Source of the DNA: Tieghemiomyces parasiticus
Taxonomy: Eukaryota; Kickxellomycota; Dimargaritomycetes; Dimargaritales; Dimargaritaceae
Assembly: GCA_027575765.1 (NCBI GenBank)
Contig: JANBPT010000001.1
Location: forward strand, 168,570 to 232,569
Direction: 5' to 3'
Length of the DNA: 64,000 nucleotides
Part shown: positions 53,593 through 64,000 of the stretch, piece after piece
Layout of the letters: every line of letters starts with the position of its first letter
Numbering within the stretch: position 1 is the first letter of the stretch
Translations under genes and position numbers: made by a program
Notes under the pieces: model-generated
Database searches by the model: none
The model's input: the letters and a program-made list of their open reading frames with translations, nothing else
Told to the model about the DNA's origin: nothing

Positions 53593-54522
53593 ATGGCCCG
53601 CAATCGGCGTACTTGGGGCCTGGCCCTCCTCGCGACCACCGCCCTCGTTGCCGCATCCTACGGAGTTTACCGCTTCGTTTTCGCCGGCGACACCCCAGGC
53701 AGCGACGGCTCTAATAGTGCGGCCGATGACGATGACAGTGATAACCAAAAGCAGAGAAACGAGACGGGCGGAGCGTCCACGGCAGCCGAACCAAACATGC
53801 TGGGCGTGCATGCCATCCGCCGAGGCTTACATCTTCACCGTGGCGCCAACGGTGGTGGTGGTGGCAGTGGCGGGGTAAGGCCCAAACTAACCCTCGGTCT
53901 TAACGGTATTATCATACGATGCCGCCCTGGCCACCCCGACTCGAAAAGGTCGGAAGCTGACCGTGACCGTGGCGATAACCGCTATATTTTGCGGCCTGAA
54001 GGCCTGGCATTAGTGAGTGAACTCGGCCGCCATTTTGATCTTTACTTGCTCGCAACGGTACCCTCTCGCGACGACCAGGACGATATTCGGCGGTTATTGT
54101 TGGCGGGGGAAGCCGCGCATGTGTTCCACCATCGCGAAGTGGTGGGGGTGCCGGCGGAGTCTAACCACGGCGCCACCACAACTGTCGATGACACCCTGGC
54201 TGGCACCACCGACGGGACCATGGGTAGCCCCGGTCGTGGCTCATTGGTGCAGCGCGATGTGGTTGACGCCCGGAAACTCCTCTTCTGCCAGACTGACGCG
54301 GGCAAAGTGCACATGGTGCGCCACATCGACCCCGTTATTCATGTCGACACCGCCGTACCTACGCTTCTGGAGCTGCTTCCATTTATACCGTACCTCTACT
54401 GGCTTCGGCAGGCCCCACCACCACCACCATCCGATCCAACGGCGCTTGTTAAATTGCAAAACTCCGCCAAGGTTCAGGTGGTGGACGATCAATTTCACTG
54501 TGTTTGGCCTCCATCACCATAA
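53593..54522 (+). CDS. PEX22: Pex22-like peroxisome assembly protein
   Basis: Single exon, 309 residues. Pex22 is the peroxisomal membrane anchor and co-activator of the ubiquitin-conjugating enzyme Pex4, which recycles import receptors such as Pex5. N-terminal residues 7-30 form one transmembrane segment (TWGLALLATTALVAASYGVY), as in Pex22. A flexible Asp/Ser-rich linker follows. The folded part begins with RPKLTLGLNGIIIRCR and has a Rossmann-like pattern: LGRHFDLYLLATVPSRDDQD, AAHVFHHREVVGVP and LLFCQTDAGKVHMVRHIDP, ending in LLELLPFIPYLYWLRQ. The 'LLFC.T..GKVHMVRHIDP..HVD' segment is the best match to Pex22. A Pro run and a short tail complete it. Homology is judged from motif order, not alignment; another membrane-anchored Rossmann-like protein remains possible. 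Confidence 0.65.
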   Translation: MARNRRTWGLALLATTALVAASYGVYRFVFAGDTPGSDGSNSAADDDDSDNQKQRNETGGASTAAEPNMLGVHAIRRGLHLHRGANGGGGGSGGVRPKLTLGLNGIIIRCRPGHPDSKRSEADRDRGDNRYILRPEGLALVSELGRHFDLYLLATVPSRDDQDDIRRLLLAGEAAHVFHHREVVGVPAESNHGATTTVDDTLAGTTDGTMGSPGRGSLVQRDVVDARKLLFCQTDAGKVHMVRHIDPVIHVDTAVPTLLELLPFIPYLYWLRQAPPPPPSDPTALVKLQNSAKVQVVDDQFHCVWPPSP

Positions 54523-55332
54523 CCAATATGCATACATTGGTTTTCATTGTAAACCATTTAAAATTCTATGTGTTAGGTATGTTTATTCGATAGAATAGCT
54601 TAGTTGGAGGTCACAGTGAGGGATCAGAGAAGTTCCTGGCAGCAAGTGACAAGCGCAGCTTGCCCAAATGGAACTTTCGGCGTGGGTATACATGGCCAAG
54701 TGAGCAGGATGCGCCCATAGCGCAGCTAATGAGGCGGCGACTTATATCGTTAGGGGAGAGGTGAGGGAGAGCAAGGGAAATGGTGAGTAACTCCGGTCCG
54801 GCGCGCAGGGCCACAACATCGCGTAGAAGTGCACACCACAGTCCAGAAACGAAAACCTGGAGGGACGAAAGATCCAGGCGGGCCGGAGATAATCGTGTCA
54901 CTAGCCTGTGGTCAGCAGATGGAAAAGCGTGGAGGCGAGTTGGCTAGGTCATAGAAGGAAGGAAATATGGGGGAGGAAAAGGTACAACCGTAAATGAAAA
55001 AAGAACAGTAACGACGCAGCCCAGGTCGCGGTAGCGTCTAATGATATTGGGATAGAGCCGGTGGGGGGTGGCAGCAAAAACGTAAATTCTGCGATATAGT
55101 GACGGGTATGCGGATATTGGCCATGTAATTCTAACGGTGGAGGGGCGTACATGGTCGGCGGGGGGGACAGAGTGATGGTAATACAGGAGCGTACAAGAAA
55201 TGCCGAAGAGTGAGATGGACGGGGTAAAAGGAGGGGGGGGGGAGTGGCGGTCGACGAAGATGAAGCGCGTATTCTATAACCGCGCCCTATGCCCTGCCTG
55301 GCCGACGGAATATATTGCTCTTCATCTCTTTC
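54523..55332. other. convergent intergenic region
   Basis: It separates the Pex22-like and tandem-PH 3' ends. The left part (54523-54600) is AT-rich. Minus-strand frames at 54611-54901 and 54949-55152 have no motif or splice context that supports a gene. Confidence 0.45.
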
Positions 55333-57497
55333 TCATGGTGCGGCCTGGGTTACGGGGATCTGCGTGTACTTGCGCAGGAATCCTAGCCACTCATCGGCCT
55401 GGTGCTTGGACTCAGCGCAGAGCCAATACTCGCGCCGGGGTGTCACGACGCAGAATGCAGGCTTTTTACTCTTGCTGGAATTCGGGGCGGGTGTCCGCAG
55501 CTCCTTGATGTGAGCGAGCTGGATGATGTGCGGAGCGCCGTTTTCCTGTCAGACGCGATCGAGTTAGAATATAATAACGAAGGAATGGGTAGGTAAGAGT
55601 TAGAGGTCCACACGCTATGCAGGATAAAAAGAGCGCGCACAACCTGAAGTCAGATACCGGCCCTAGATTAGCCGTGACTATTAGCTTAGACTGGAACTTA
55701 CCTTGCGGCTCCGGTAGTAGGACAGACTCTTCGCACGCAATACGAACCACCGCTTGCCCCAATGTTTATACTTGTCACGCTTGAGTAAGTGACCCTTGTA
55801 AATCACCTCGGCGCTACTCAGGGACTCGTGGAGGACCGGATCCATGGGCGGGAAGTCGGGGTCATCCTCAGAGCTGGCATCCTGACCGTTGTCCGAGAGT
55901 TCCCGGAACGGCGAAGTGACTGAGGGACTGACCGGGGACGCCCAAAGGTCGTCAGGCGGGGAGGAGGAGGAGACCCCGGAGGTGATTCGGGATGTCCCCA
56001 CCGTGGTATGGGCACGGTTGAGGGTCAGTCGCTGCAGCTGTGGCCGGCCCTCTGCAGCGTGTGGTGGAAGAGTAAAATCGTCGCTGGGGCCTAGCTGCGG
56101 GGACCGGCGTGAGTACGAGCCCGACGGGTAAGGCACAGGGGGCTGCAGAAGCTGGGCCGGGGCGGTGGCTCCTAGTACCGGCGAATGGTCAACGTTCGAT
56201 TCAATTGACGATTTACGCGGTACGGCCATGGTGTGCGCCCGGCTGAGGCGACCAGGGAGGGGGGGTGACATCGGACCTAGGCCAGGGCCGGCATTGTACT
56301 CGGCGGCAGAACCACGACGCGGGAGGTGGTCCCTGACGTTGCGAATGTCCTCAATCCAGTCGTGCATCTCGGTGGGAGTATCCGCCTGCAGGTAGTAGAT
56401 CTTATCGGTTGTGATGATACCAAAAACGTTTTCACGGCCTTTTTTCTTGACCTCGGCGACGGTACGGATACTGGCGAGCTTGATGAGGTTGCTCAGGACA
56501 TATTCCTGTAGATGGTGCGGGCAGAGGAGGGGCGGGCACAATAGGGCAAGGTTTGGCAGGGCGTGCGATTAATGGACAGCGCTCGTGGGAAGAGAGTATT
56601 GGTGGTCAACAGGGTCGCGCTTCACAGCGGACACTGAAGTGGTAACATGGGGAGTTTTTTTTAAAAAAAAAACATGCCCACCATAAACGGTTAGCGGGCG
56701 ACCTGGCAATCATCCACTGCTGGTGCGAAGAGAATCGAGGTCACCAAAAAGGGGGGAGGGGTAGACTTACCTTTTCGTCTCGGTAACAAGCGAGGCAGGT
56801 GGTACGTAGAACAAACCATCGGCGCTTCCACACCTGCGGTAGTAGAGGAAGTAAAAGGGAGGTATGAGGTGACAAAGAGGATGAGGGTTAGATCGACGCG
56901 TGGTATGGGCAGGCAAGCGAAGGAGGGGGCCCCGAGTAGCCCACCTCAGGCGCCTATTCGATCGAGGGTTAAAGGGTGTGGTAACACAGAAGAGCGCCCT
57001 GGGTCGGTCGGTTGGGGGCAGCCACCATCGTAGGGACGAGGGCCGGGCCTTCCTGCCGTGCGCCAACTTGTCTGGTCGAAAGGGTTCGACCCAGCCGCCC
57101 TGGCAAGCCGGCTGGTCAATTCAGCGGAGTCGGCCGACCAAGCTCAATGGCCACTCTAGCTCAGACCCTCTCTCTCTCTCTCTCTCTCTTCAGCACGCTT
57201 GAGCTAGGTCGAACTCTTTCATGAGACGGTCTAACATGGTCTGCTACCAAAGGCGGCCCTGGATCAGGGGGAGAGGGGATTAAGCTGGGCCTGAAGGAGG
57301 GGCTGTTCACTAGACGAACACTGCTCTGCCCGGGGAACGGATAGTTTCAGTCGTACCTTGAGTTTGCCGCTGCGCTTGAGCAGGCTGCCCTTCTTGTGGA
57401 TCGCCTGGTGCTCGACAGCCTCATCGGCAGCGAGCTGCTGGATCTGCTCGTCGTGCTCCGATTCATAGCCCTCTTCGGATTCGTAGGCGAGCGGCAT
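55333..57497 (-). CDS. tandem PH-domain protein (Opy1-like)
   Basis: Four exons (57497-57357, 56833-56771, 56505-55702, 55545-55333), all phase 0, give 406 residues. Tandem PH proteins such as yeast Opy1 bind phosphoinositides and regulate PI(4,5)P2 at the plasma membrane. PH1 is spread over exons 1-3: KKGSLLKRSGKLK, VWKRRWFVLRTTCLACYRDE, NVFGIITTDKIYYLQADTPT and EMHDWIEDIRNVRD with the invariant Trp. A Ser/Pro-rich linker of about 170 residues follows. PH2 starts with IYKGHLLKRDKYKHWGKRWF and SYYRSRK, and continues in exon 4 with PAFCVVTPRREYWLCAESKH and QADEWLGFLRKY, again with the Trp. The basic K-x(n)-K/R-x-R pattern for lipid heads is present in both. The N-terminus (MPLAYESEEGYESEHDEQ) is acidic. 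A CT microsatellite lies in intron 1. Confidence 0.87.
57168..57189. repeat. CT/GA microsatellite in intron 1 of the tandem-PH gene
   Basis: An uninterrupted CT run of about 11 units (GA on the coding strand) lies within the 523-nt first intron (56834-57356) of the tandem-PH gene. Confidence 0.85.
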
Positions 57498-60400
57498 GGT
57501 GGGAAGCTTCGGTCCGATTGGCTGCTAGCAACAGGAGGCAATATACAGATAAGACGAGTTGGTCAGGGACCAGGGAGTACAAGAGAGAGGAGGGGAGAGA
57601 GGGCCAGAGTCGGGGGTCAGGGTCCTAAAACCTTGGCCAGGGTAGTAATCAACGTGGGTTGGTAGAACGCAGACAGGCGGGTCACCAAAAACAAAGGAAA
57701 GGGTTAAGGAGCTACAGGGGTAGTCAGAATGGCGACACTAGCAGCGTTAGTAAGAGGGGCAGACTAAGCAGTGCAGGTAGGATTGAGGGTAGACCGAGGG
57801 GAGAAGGCAAGTAGTCAAGGAGGGAAGCACGGAAGCGGGGCTGCGGAGAAAGGGACGTTGCGAAGTCAAGTAATGTAAGGTCGGGAGCGGAGCCGAGGGC
57901 GAATATTGGTGGGAGGGAAGGCGGGCAACGAATGACGCAGAAGGCCTAGGGAGGGAGGGGGGTTGGCAGCCACACGGGTATTTTAATGGAGCGAGAGACA
58001 GGCCCAATAGAGCCGGGCGAGGGTTGAGGTTAGCAAAGGAAGAAGGGTCCAAGTGACGGACGGACCAACCAGCGCGGACGGAGTTGCCGGCCAAACTCGC
58101 GGGCCAAGTTTGGGATAATAAGAGGAGACCAAAACACCGTCTTGGTCGTGGTCACCGATAACTTGGAAAGCTGGAGAAGTGAATAGGATGGTCCGATTCT
58201 CCGCCTGTCAGTAGCCGTCTCGTAGGCTGATAGTATAAACCCACACTCGGTGGAGAGAAGGTCAGGTAATAGTGAAGCAGTGACAACAGAGAGGGAGTCT
58301 GAACAATCCAAAGGGGGGCCACAAATTGACGAGTCGAATAAGTTGTCATCGACGGGAGAGAATAGGGGCGCTGGGATGAGTCGCAGTGACCGTCAAATTG
58401 TGGGGACCGGTAATGAAATTGGCAGTGGATGGGTTCGCCGATGAATGGCTAAATTAAAGGAGGCGGTAGTGCGAGTGTGATAGCGCACCTGACGCCGGGC
58501 GGCTATAGCTGCAAGAAGATGGATGGAGAATGGGGAGCCGGGCGAGGGAGGGGCGGCCGGCTGTGTCGTGGCTATTTATACCAGCAAGGTAACAGGGGAT
58601 GGGGTGACAGTGGGCGCACCGCATAGATCGAGGTGGCAGGTGGGAAGAGGTGGGCAGGTGGTGGAGAAAAACGGGCGAAAGAGGACGAGTGCTAACGGGA
58701 GGACCGTATGGAAACGCCCACAAAGGAGCAGCAGAGGCACCGGCTGTGGAACGGGACCCTGGCCAGGACCGCCCGTTCCTCATTCCACTGGGCGTAGGTT
58801 TCCTCCGCTGCTTTGGCCCTCTGCGGCCCACCGCGATGTACAGATGCATAGAGTCTGTGCAGTACGGGCGCTATGCCGCCCAACTCCGCCGCAGTGTTTT
58901 TTATTCTCTGACAGGATCAGGGTCTAGCGATAAAGGCAGTTGGCGAGGATGTAGGTGTGGACAGACGCCAGGCCACGCTCTACCTTAGTGCCAACCATGG
59001 GTTAGACCGATTGAGGGCGGCCAACCAACGCGAGCAGGGGCCCCGCCTTGACCTGGTCTCCATCGGATGGCCTTGTCGGCACCGCCATCCTTGCAAAGCC
59101 CAGCGCTTTCCACTCCGGTGGTCCGGGAGGTGGGCAGACAAGAACGTCCCTATGCGTGGCCCACCTCGCTGCCAAGGGCTACCAGTCGACCCAATCGATG
59201 TCATGCGGCCCAGTGTGCCAAGCCGTAAACAAACCGTGCAGATGACAAGGTCAGCTAAGCGAGCGTCAGACTCCCGCCATTGTCGAAACGTGTCACATCG
59301 CTGACCCAGTCGGGACAGCCCAGGACCGGACCAGCGGCTAAGGCCTGTCGCACGGTCGCACGGGGGGGCCACGCTGACTGAGTTCCAGTGAACTAAACAA
59401 CGGGAATGGGGTCACCCACCAGTAACCGTTGGGGGTTCCGAAGGTTCTCTGGAAGAGACTGCCATAAGGGGGGAGGGCTCAGAGTTGCCTGTCTAGGTAG
59501 AGCCACTCCAGGGCACCTGCCGTCAAAAGGGGCGCCGGAGACGGGGCTCCCTGGCAGGGTCTGGTCCGTACCATTCGCCTGCGCCCCCTCCTGGCGCCCT
59601 TGCTCACCGTAGGGGGAGTGCATACACGGCCCTACCGACTCAGCAGAGGCACTGTGGGGCCTGGGTCTTGGTGGCTGCGACGAGGCTAGCTTCGCGCTTA
59701 GCTCGGCCGACCATCAACGATTCGGACTGCTCCAAACGAATCGGCCGCATACAAGGGTAAATGCGCCCCGCCCCCATATGCATACAAGGCAACTAGCCAC
59801 ACACAGAGCTAAGGGGGGACGGAGCGGGCGCCTCAGCGTGCACTGATTCTATGGGCAGCCCACACCTCCCTCGCCTCACTCACTGCCCGTTGCCAGTGGT
59901 GCCGTGCTCCTCCCACCGCCCTCCCGCAGTCGCGGTGGGGGGAGGGTCCCACACCCCTCCTCGCCCTCCCCTTCACTCTGACCGTCCGCCTACCCATCTA
60001 TTCCCTAGTTTAACCCGCCACATCAGTGTCATGGGACAGAATGGAGACGCCGTCGAGGTTTTCAAAAACCACAACCCCGCCAATCCCATCCCACCGCCTA
60101 AAATAACCGCATCACTAGCTCCCCGCAGTACCAACGACCTCCTCCATCCTGTCATATCCACAACCCGCGAGGCTTATCTGTTGCGGTGCTCGCATTCCCC
60201 GCCATTCCTCCTGGCAACACCGTGCGACCATACCGTCGGCTCTGCACTGCTTAAGGTACCAACGACGAACTATATCACCTGTATTGCTGGGGTGCTGTCC
60301 ACGCCAGCCCGTTCCTCATTAACCCTCTTCCCTCCACACCCGCGCCGGTGAGCCACTCAGGCTGCCGCAACTGACTCCCCTGTTACGCCCATCTTCCGCA

Positions 60401-60556
60401 CATTGGAGCGCGCCCGCGTCGCCTAGTTGTTGTTTACCCTCGGCCTATACCATCCCCCTCCCGCTTCCGTAGCGCCCACCACCTTTCAGTTGTCGTCCCA
60501 CGTAATTACTCGACTCCCTATTGTCTCATGCCCGTGCCACTCGTCTTGGTGCAACC
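57498..60556. other. gene-free stretch
   Basis: This 3.1 kb stretch lies between two divergent gene starts. It is purine-rich on plus near the tandem-PH start and C-rich before 60557, matching two leaders. Frames at 58454-58849 (minus), 58957-59372 (both strands) and 59851-60351 (plus) have no recognised domain. The middle (58940-59640) is GC-balanced with long overlapping frames and could be decayed transposon sequence, but I cannot name a family. Confidence 0.45.
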
Positions 60557-61603
60557 ATGGCCACCGTTTCCCGGAAACGAAAGGCAAGTCCCATTGTGGA
60601 GGAAGCCCCAGTAAGGGTGCTGCCCAAGCGGCGTACTCGACCAGCGTTTACCTCGTCGTGCAACGGCCTCGCCATCCCCACAGGTAAATAATGGCGTCCC
60701 CGAGATGTCGGACTCTCCACGATCAGGTGCCATTCACTCGGGTGTCCGCGGCTATATCGCAAGTTCAGCCGTGTCTAACTCCCAGCCCTTGCTTCCCTAC
60801 CCTATCGCCACCCTTCATCAGCTCAACCGGATGAAGCCCTCTCCCTACGCCGCTTTACGGCCGAGTTGCTTATCCACCGACCGCCAGTCGACCCCTGCCC
60901 ACATGGCGAGTATACCGAGTTGCCGCCCCAGTTTCGGCAGGCTCTCGTCGACCGGTTGCGGATGGCAAGGGAGGGCGACCCTAATGAAATCGGACTTGAG
61001 GATCCGAAACCGCTGCCTATTTTTGAACCGTTGAATCTCAAAGGCCGACAGCCTATTGCCTCTTATGACGTCCCGACCCGGCGATCCATGCGTAAGACAC
61101 GGTCCAGTGACCGTACCCATACCCCCCACAGTACCGCATCGGACATCCTGGGGGACGCTGCCGAAGACGCCACCACCGACCACATTCACCGCCGTGAGGA
61201 GATGGCCGAGAAGAAACTGCGGAACCGCGATCTCGAAATTGCCGCCCACAATCTTTACCGCAAACAGGTCCTCAAGGACCGGCTCAATTACTTGTCGCTC
61301 AACCACCTCCTCCCGCCCACCCCGGCCTCTCAATCGCCGCCTGCCTATTCCCGCCCTGCGCCTGAAGCTGTGAGCGAGAATGACCAGCCCCTACCGGGCC
61401 ACGGCGACAATGAGGCCACACCGCCGGTAGAACGCCCTAATCTACGCCGCCCACGTCGCACACCCAGCAGCGGGTCTGCATCAACTACCATCCATGCCCA
61501 CAGCCGTCGACCTACGTTCCGAGGAAGTCTTTTACCCCTTAATGTCAACATGACGAAGGAGGAGTTCCGCTTACCCAGCACTTGGTTACGGAAACGAAAA
61601 TAA
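60557..61603 (+). CDS. uncharacterised basic protein, probably nuclear
   Basis: Two exons (60557-60683, 60822-61603) give 302 residues in phase. I do not recognise the family. The N-terminus has nuclear localisation runs (SRKRKASP and VLPKRRTRP). After the intron a structured-looking part begins (QPDEALSLRRFTAELLIHRP, LPPQFRQALVDRLRMAREGD). A linker rich in Arg/Thr/Ser follows, then a well-defined basic helix (RREEMAEKKLRNRDLEIAAH then NLYRKQVLKDRLNYLSLN). The tail is Pro/Ser/Arg-rich and ends in FRLPSTWLRKRK. The layout (NLS, small folded part, long helix, basic C-terminus) suits a subunit of a chromatin complex such as a histone acetyltransferase or INO80-type remodeler, but I cannot assign one. 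The donor GTAAAT is weaker than others here; the junction is supported because it restores a long frame without loss of phase. Confidence 0.7.
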
Positions 61604-61913
61604 CCCCACACCAGACTTCATCCTCATCTATTTGATCACACTGTACACTAAACAACTCTATCTAAATTATACTGAATTTTTAGAAATTTCTTGTGACGGG
61701 TGTTCTGTCCGGATTCACTCCTCCCTTCCGCCCATTCGGGTTTCTGTCGTACATAGTTCGGAAGCGATCAGGTGGGCTCCGAGTAATTCTGCTTTATAAG
61801 CTAGGTCAAAAGGTATTGTAATAGAACAGTGAAGCTGGTACGAATATAATAATGATACTGATGGATTAGAGGGCATGTGGGTTATTAGTGATAAGGCAAA
61901 GAGGAGTCTTCTC
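61604..61913. other. convergent intergenic region
   Basis: AT-rich gap (especially 61640-61690 and 61800-61870) between two 3' ends. No gene is seen. Confidence 0.5.
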
Positions 61914-62632
61914 CTATTGTGTAGGCGGCGGTTTGACACTGGTGAGCAAGTCGGCAATATCCGAATGAAAGGCCAGGTCAACGGCGGTGAATCCCTTGCC
62001 GTTTTTACCATTCCGGTTGGCCCCGCGTTCAAGCAACACACGGGTGATCTCCGTGTCTCCAGTCAGCACCGCCAGATGCAGCACGGTATTGCGGTCACCA
62101 AAGGGCGCGTCTAGGTCCTGGTCGAACGTTGCATCGATAATATCCACTGCGATACCGGTCTGGCCAGTAAGGACGGCCACCTGCAGCCCGGTCAGCGCAC
62201 CCAAGTAGGCGCCCAGACACTTGAAGGCCTGGAGTTCCACGGCCCGGTCGTATTTGAAATCGCCGCGGACGCGTACGGTGGTCAGGCGCCGGTCGTCGGC
62301 AAGGAGGGAACGTACCGCCTCGGCGTCGTTGGCGAGGATAGCCTCGACGTAGCGCTGGACAGTGGGATCTTGGGGAAGTAAAGGTGGCGCGGTAGAGTCT
62401 TTGCGGATTGGCCTCGCCTCGGCGGTGGTAGAAGTGGCTGTATTAGAGGCAAGAAGAGGCTGAGGGTGAGAGTAGGCGGCGCATTCGTAAGAGGGAAAGA
62501 TTAGGGAGGGGGAGAGGCTCACTGAGAGTTGTAGATCTAGCCGGCTGGTCCCCAAGAAAATGAGGTCCGGGGAAGTGTACTTACAGGCTGGGCCGTGTTA
62601 GACGGGGGGGCCTGGGGAGCTATCTCGGCCAT
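61914..62632 (-). CDS. small ankyrin-repeat protein
   Basis: Two exons (62632-62585, 62459-61914) give 197 residues, in phase 0. The short first exon encodes MAEIAPQAPPSNTAQP. The body has N-terminal helices (VQRYVEAILANDAEAVRSLL), a divergent first ankyrin unit (KCLGAYLGALTGLQVAVLTG), then clear repeats DRNTVLHLAVLTGDTEITRV-LLERGA and GFTAVDLAFHSDIADLL. This resembles small fungal ankyrin proteins of unknown role; binding partners cannot be predicted. The acceptor at 62460 was chosen as the only AG that keeps phase before the conserved part; other AGs in the Pro/Ser-rich upstream part are possible. Confidence 0.7.
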
Positions 62633-63479
62633 GTTACGGGCAGGGAGGGGGGGTGGGCGGCGTGTTGGTCAATGTCGAGGAGCAAAGGAGTAACTGAAGC
62701 GGGTGTGGTAAAGAAATGCGGCGCTGGCTAGAGTAATTAGAGAGCTAGATCATCCATGAGCAGGCATTTTGGAGGGGGTGGAGAGATTGCCCGGAAGCGC
62801 TGGCTGTCCCAGCGTCTCGACATAAACCTTGGAGGGTTTTGGGAGAGGCGGAGTTGAATAGGGTACGTTATTGTTTTGGCTCCTCCTCCCTCATGTTGCT
62901 TGCGCTCAGGTGCTCAATCACTGGTCTCCAGGAACCCCATGATGTACCCAAGGGCTGCCATAATAAAATTATCCCGCAGTGGGAACTTATCGCACAGGGC
63001 CTGTGCTCTATCCGTGCCTCCTAGCGGTAGCCAAAGCGTGGCTGTAACAGCCTGCAAAACAGAAAGATTATATAAGCAGCCGCCAGAAAGGCGACTCGTC
63101 AAAGAGGGCTACATCAATGTTTATTGGTGAAACACAAGCATCGAATAATTTTAAGCTAACGGTCTCAGATCGTAATGCTTCATATAAAACCTAAGTTAAA
63201 ATGATGCCGAGGCGATTGGTATAATCCATTCCAGAATAGAACCATTTCTCACTTCACACCTTGATTATAATTTTCTTTGGAGGACCACAAGGCTTATGCT
63301 ATTCTGAATGTTTCGACTTCCACACTGCGCCCAGTTGCTCCTAGCCGCACTAATGTCTACGGGTAGCTGGCTCGCTTTTGCACAGGTCACTACTCCTTTG
63401 TAGATGACTCTCGTTTGAGTCGCCCATCAAACAGCCTTGGTGAACTCTATGGGGACATACTCCTGAGACGGCTGGAGGA
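62633..63479. other. gene-free stretch upstream of mariner copy B
   Basis: The left part contains the ankyrin-gene promoter (G-rich on plus). 63050-63300 is AT-rich. The right part may include the 5' portion of the mariner element; no terminal inverted repeat was identified. No host gene is seen. Confidence 0.4.
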
Positions 63480-64000
63480 AGAACCCCCGACTGACGGCTA
63501 AGCAGCTGGCCTGGGCCTGCCACGCTTCCCCGAGTACCATGCGCAGTGTCCTGCGCAGGGACCTGGAGCTGTGTAGCTATTCCAATCAGTGGGTCCCTCA
63601 CAACCTCACCAATGAACAGCGCCACCAACAGATAGGTTTTTCTATCGAGTTCCTAGAGGAGTTCAATGGAGCCGGTGACTACCTGCTGGGCTCCATCGCC
63701 ACAGGGGAGGAGACCTGGACGTACCATTATGACCCCCCCCCCTGCTGGCCCGAATCACTAGAGATGGTATCCTAAAGGTGGCCCTGTCCCAACTGAGACT
63801 CACCAAGGCCCTATCACGCCCAAAGTGATGCTGACCATTCTCTTTTCACCAGGCGTGGCCTATTACACCTGAGTGGTAAGCCCTCCCCCCTGGTGTCATG
63901 GTCTCCACCAAACTCCATGTAGCATACGGGCAGATGCCCATGGTCCAGGCCTGGGTGGAGGCACGTCGAAGTCCGGACCACCGCCCTCTCCAGCTCTACC
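63480..64000 (+). mobile_element. decayed mariner-family transposon, copy B (cut by window edge)
   Basis: The plus strand encodes part of a mariner transposase: LTAKQLAWACHASPSTMRSV then LRRDLELCSYSNQWVPHNLT, matching the mariner helix-turn-helix end and the 'WVPHELT' linker. NEQRHQQIGFSIEFLEEFNG and DYLLGSIATGEETWTYHYDP match the first catalytic strand. The expected catalytic Asp of 'TGDE.W' is Glu here (TGEETW). The frame breaks after the 63775 stop, and the part from about 63783 to 64000 is nearly identical to mariner copy A (41217-41430, reverse strand). It continues beyond the window. Confidence 0.8.

Noticed and set aside
54611..54901. 96-codon minus-strand frame
   Set aside because: No domain or splice signals; lies between two 3' ends.
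59851..60351. 166-codon plus-strand frame
   Set aside because: Pro/His/Ser-rich composition typical of C-rich leaders here and no recognised domain.

Overview
This window is nuclear DNA of a fungus. Almost every recognisable gene is a eukaryotic housekeeping gene. Many are split by short spliceosomal introns, mostly about 60-380 nt (up to about 900 nt in the ceramidase gene), with GTAAGT-type donors and CAG/TAG acceptors. Several families point to fungi: the exomer ChAP subunit, Bud6/AIP3, a Ste50-like SAM-RA adaptor, a Pex22-like protein and a tandem-PH Opy1-like protein. An augmin (HAUS5-like) subunit, missing from yeasts, together with compact GC-rich coding sequence suggests an early-diverging, zygomycete-grade lineage such as Zoopagomycota. 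That placement is inference. I saw no rRNA, no convincing tRNA, no CRISPR array, no bacterial-type operon and no viral gene.

Layout. 1-3017 is gene-free. 3018-20347 holds an augmin subunit and centrin on a shared divergent promoter, mitochondrial prolyl-tRNA synthetase, Bud6, an exomer cargo adaptor and an alkaline ceramidase. After a 2.4 kb spacer, 22780-37685 holds the splicing factor Prp38B, SmgGDS (armadillo), an unknown coiled-coil protein, a large JmjC/zinc-finger protein and gankyrin/Nas6. 37686-47423 is more accessory: a TATA-driven small secreted protein with a Q/Y-rich in-frame extension beyond its stop, a decayed mariner transposon, Oxa1 with a 36-bp coding repeat, and a TATA-driven coiled-coil repeat protein. 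47424-62632 holds the Ste50-like adaptor, Jip5 and PA2G4/EBP1 divergent from each other, Pex22-like, the tandem-PH protein, an unknown basic protein and an ankyrin protein. The right edge cuts a second mariner copy, nearly identical to the first where they overlap.

Genes of related function sit close together. Augmin and centrin (microtubule organisation) share one divergent promoter, and Jip5 and PA2G4 (both ribosome-linked) share another. Bud6, the ChAP and the Ste50-like adaptor belong to polarity, secretion and signalling. Exon boundaries were chosen by splice consensus, reading phase and family similarity, and most gene models close exactly in phase. No clearly novel multi-gene system was found. 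The best candidates for new biology are the fungal augmin subunit, the two TATA-driven low-complexity genes, the stop codon inside the Q/Y-rich frame, and the unknown proteins at 29798-31331 and 60557-61603.
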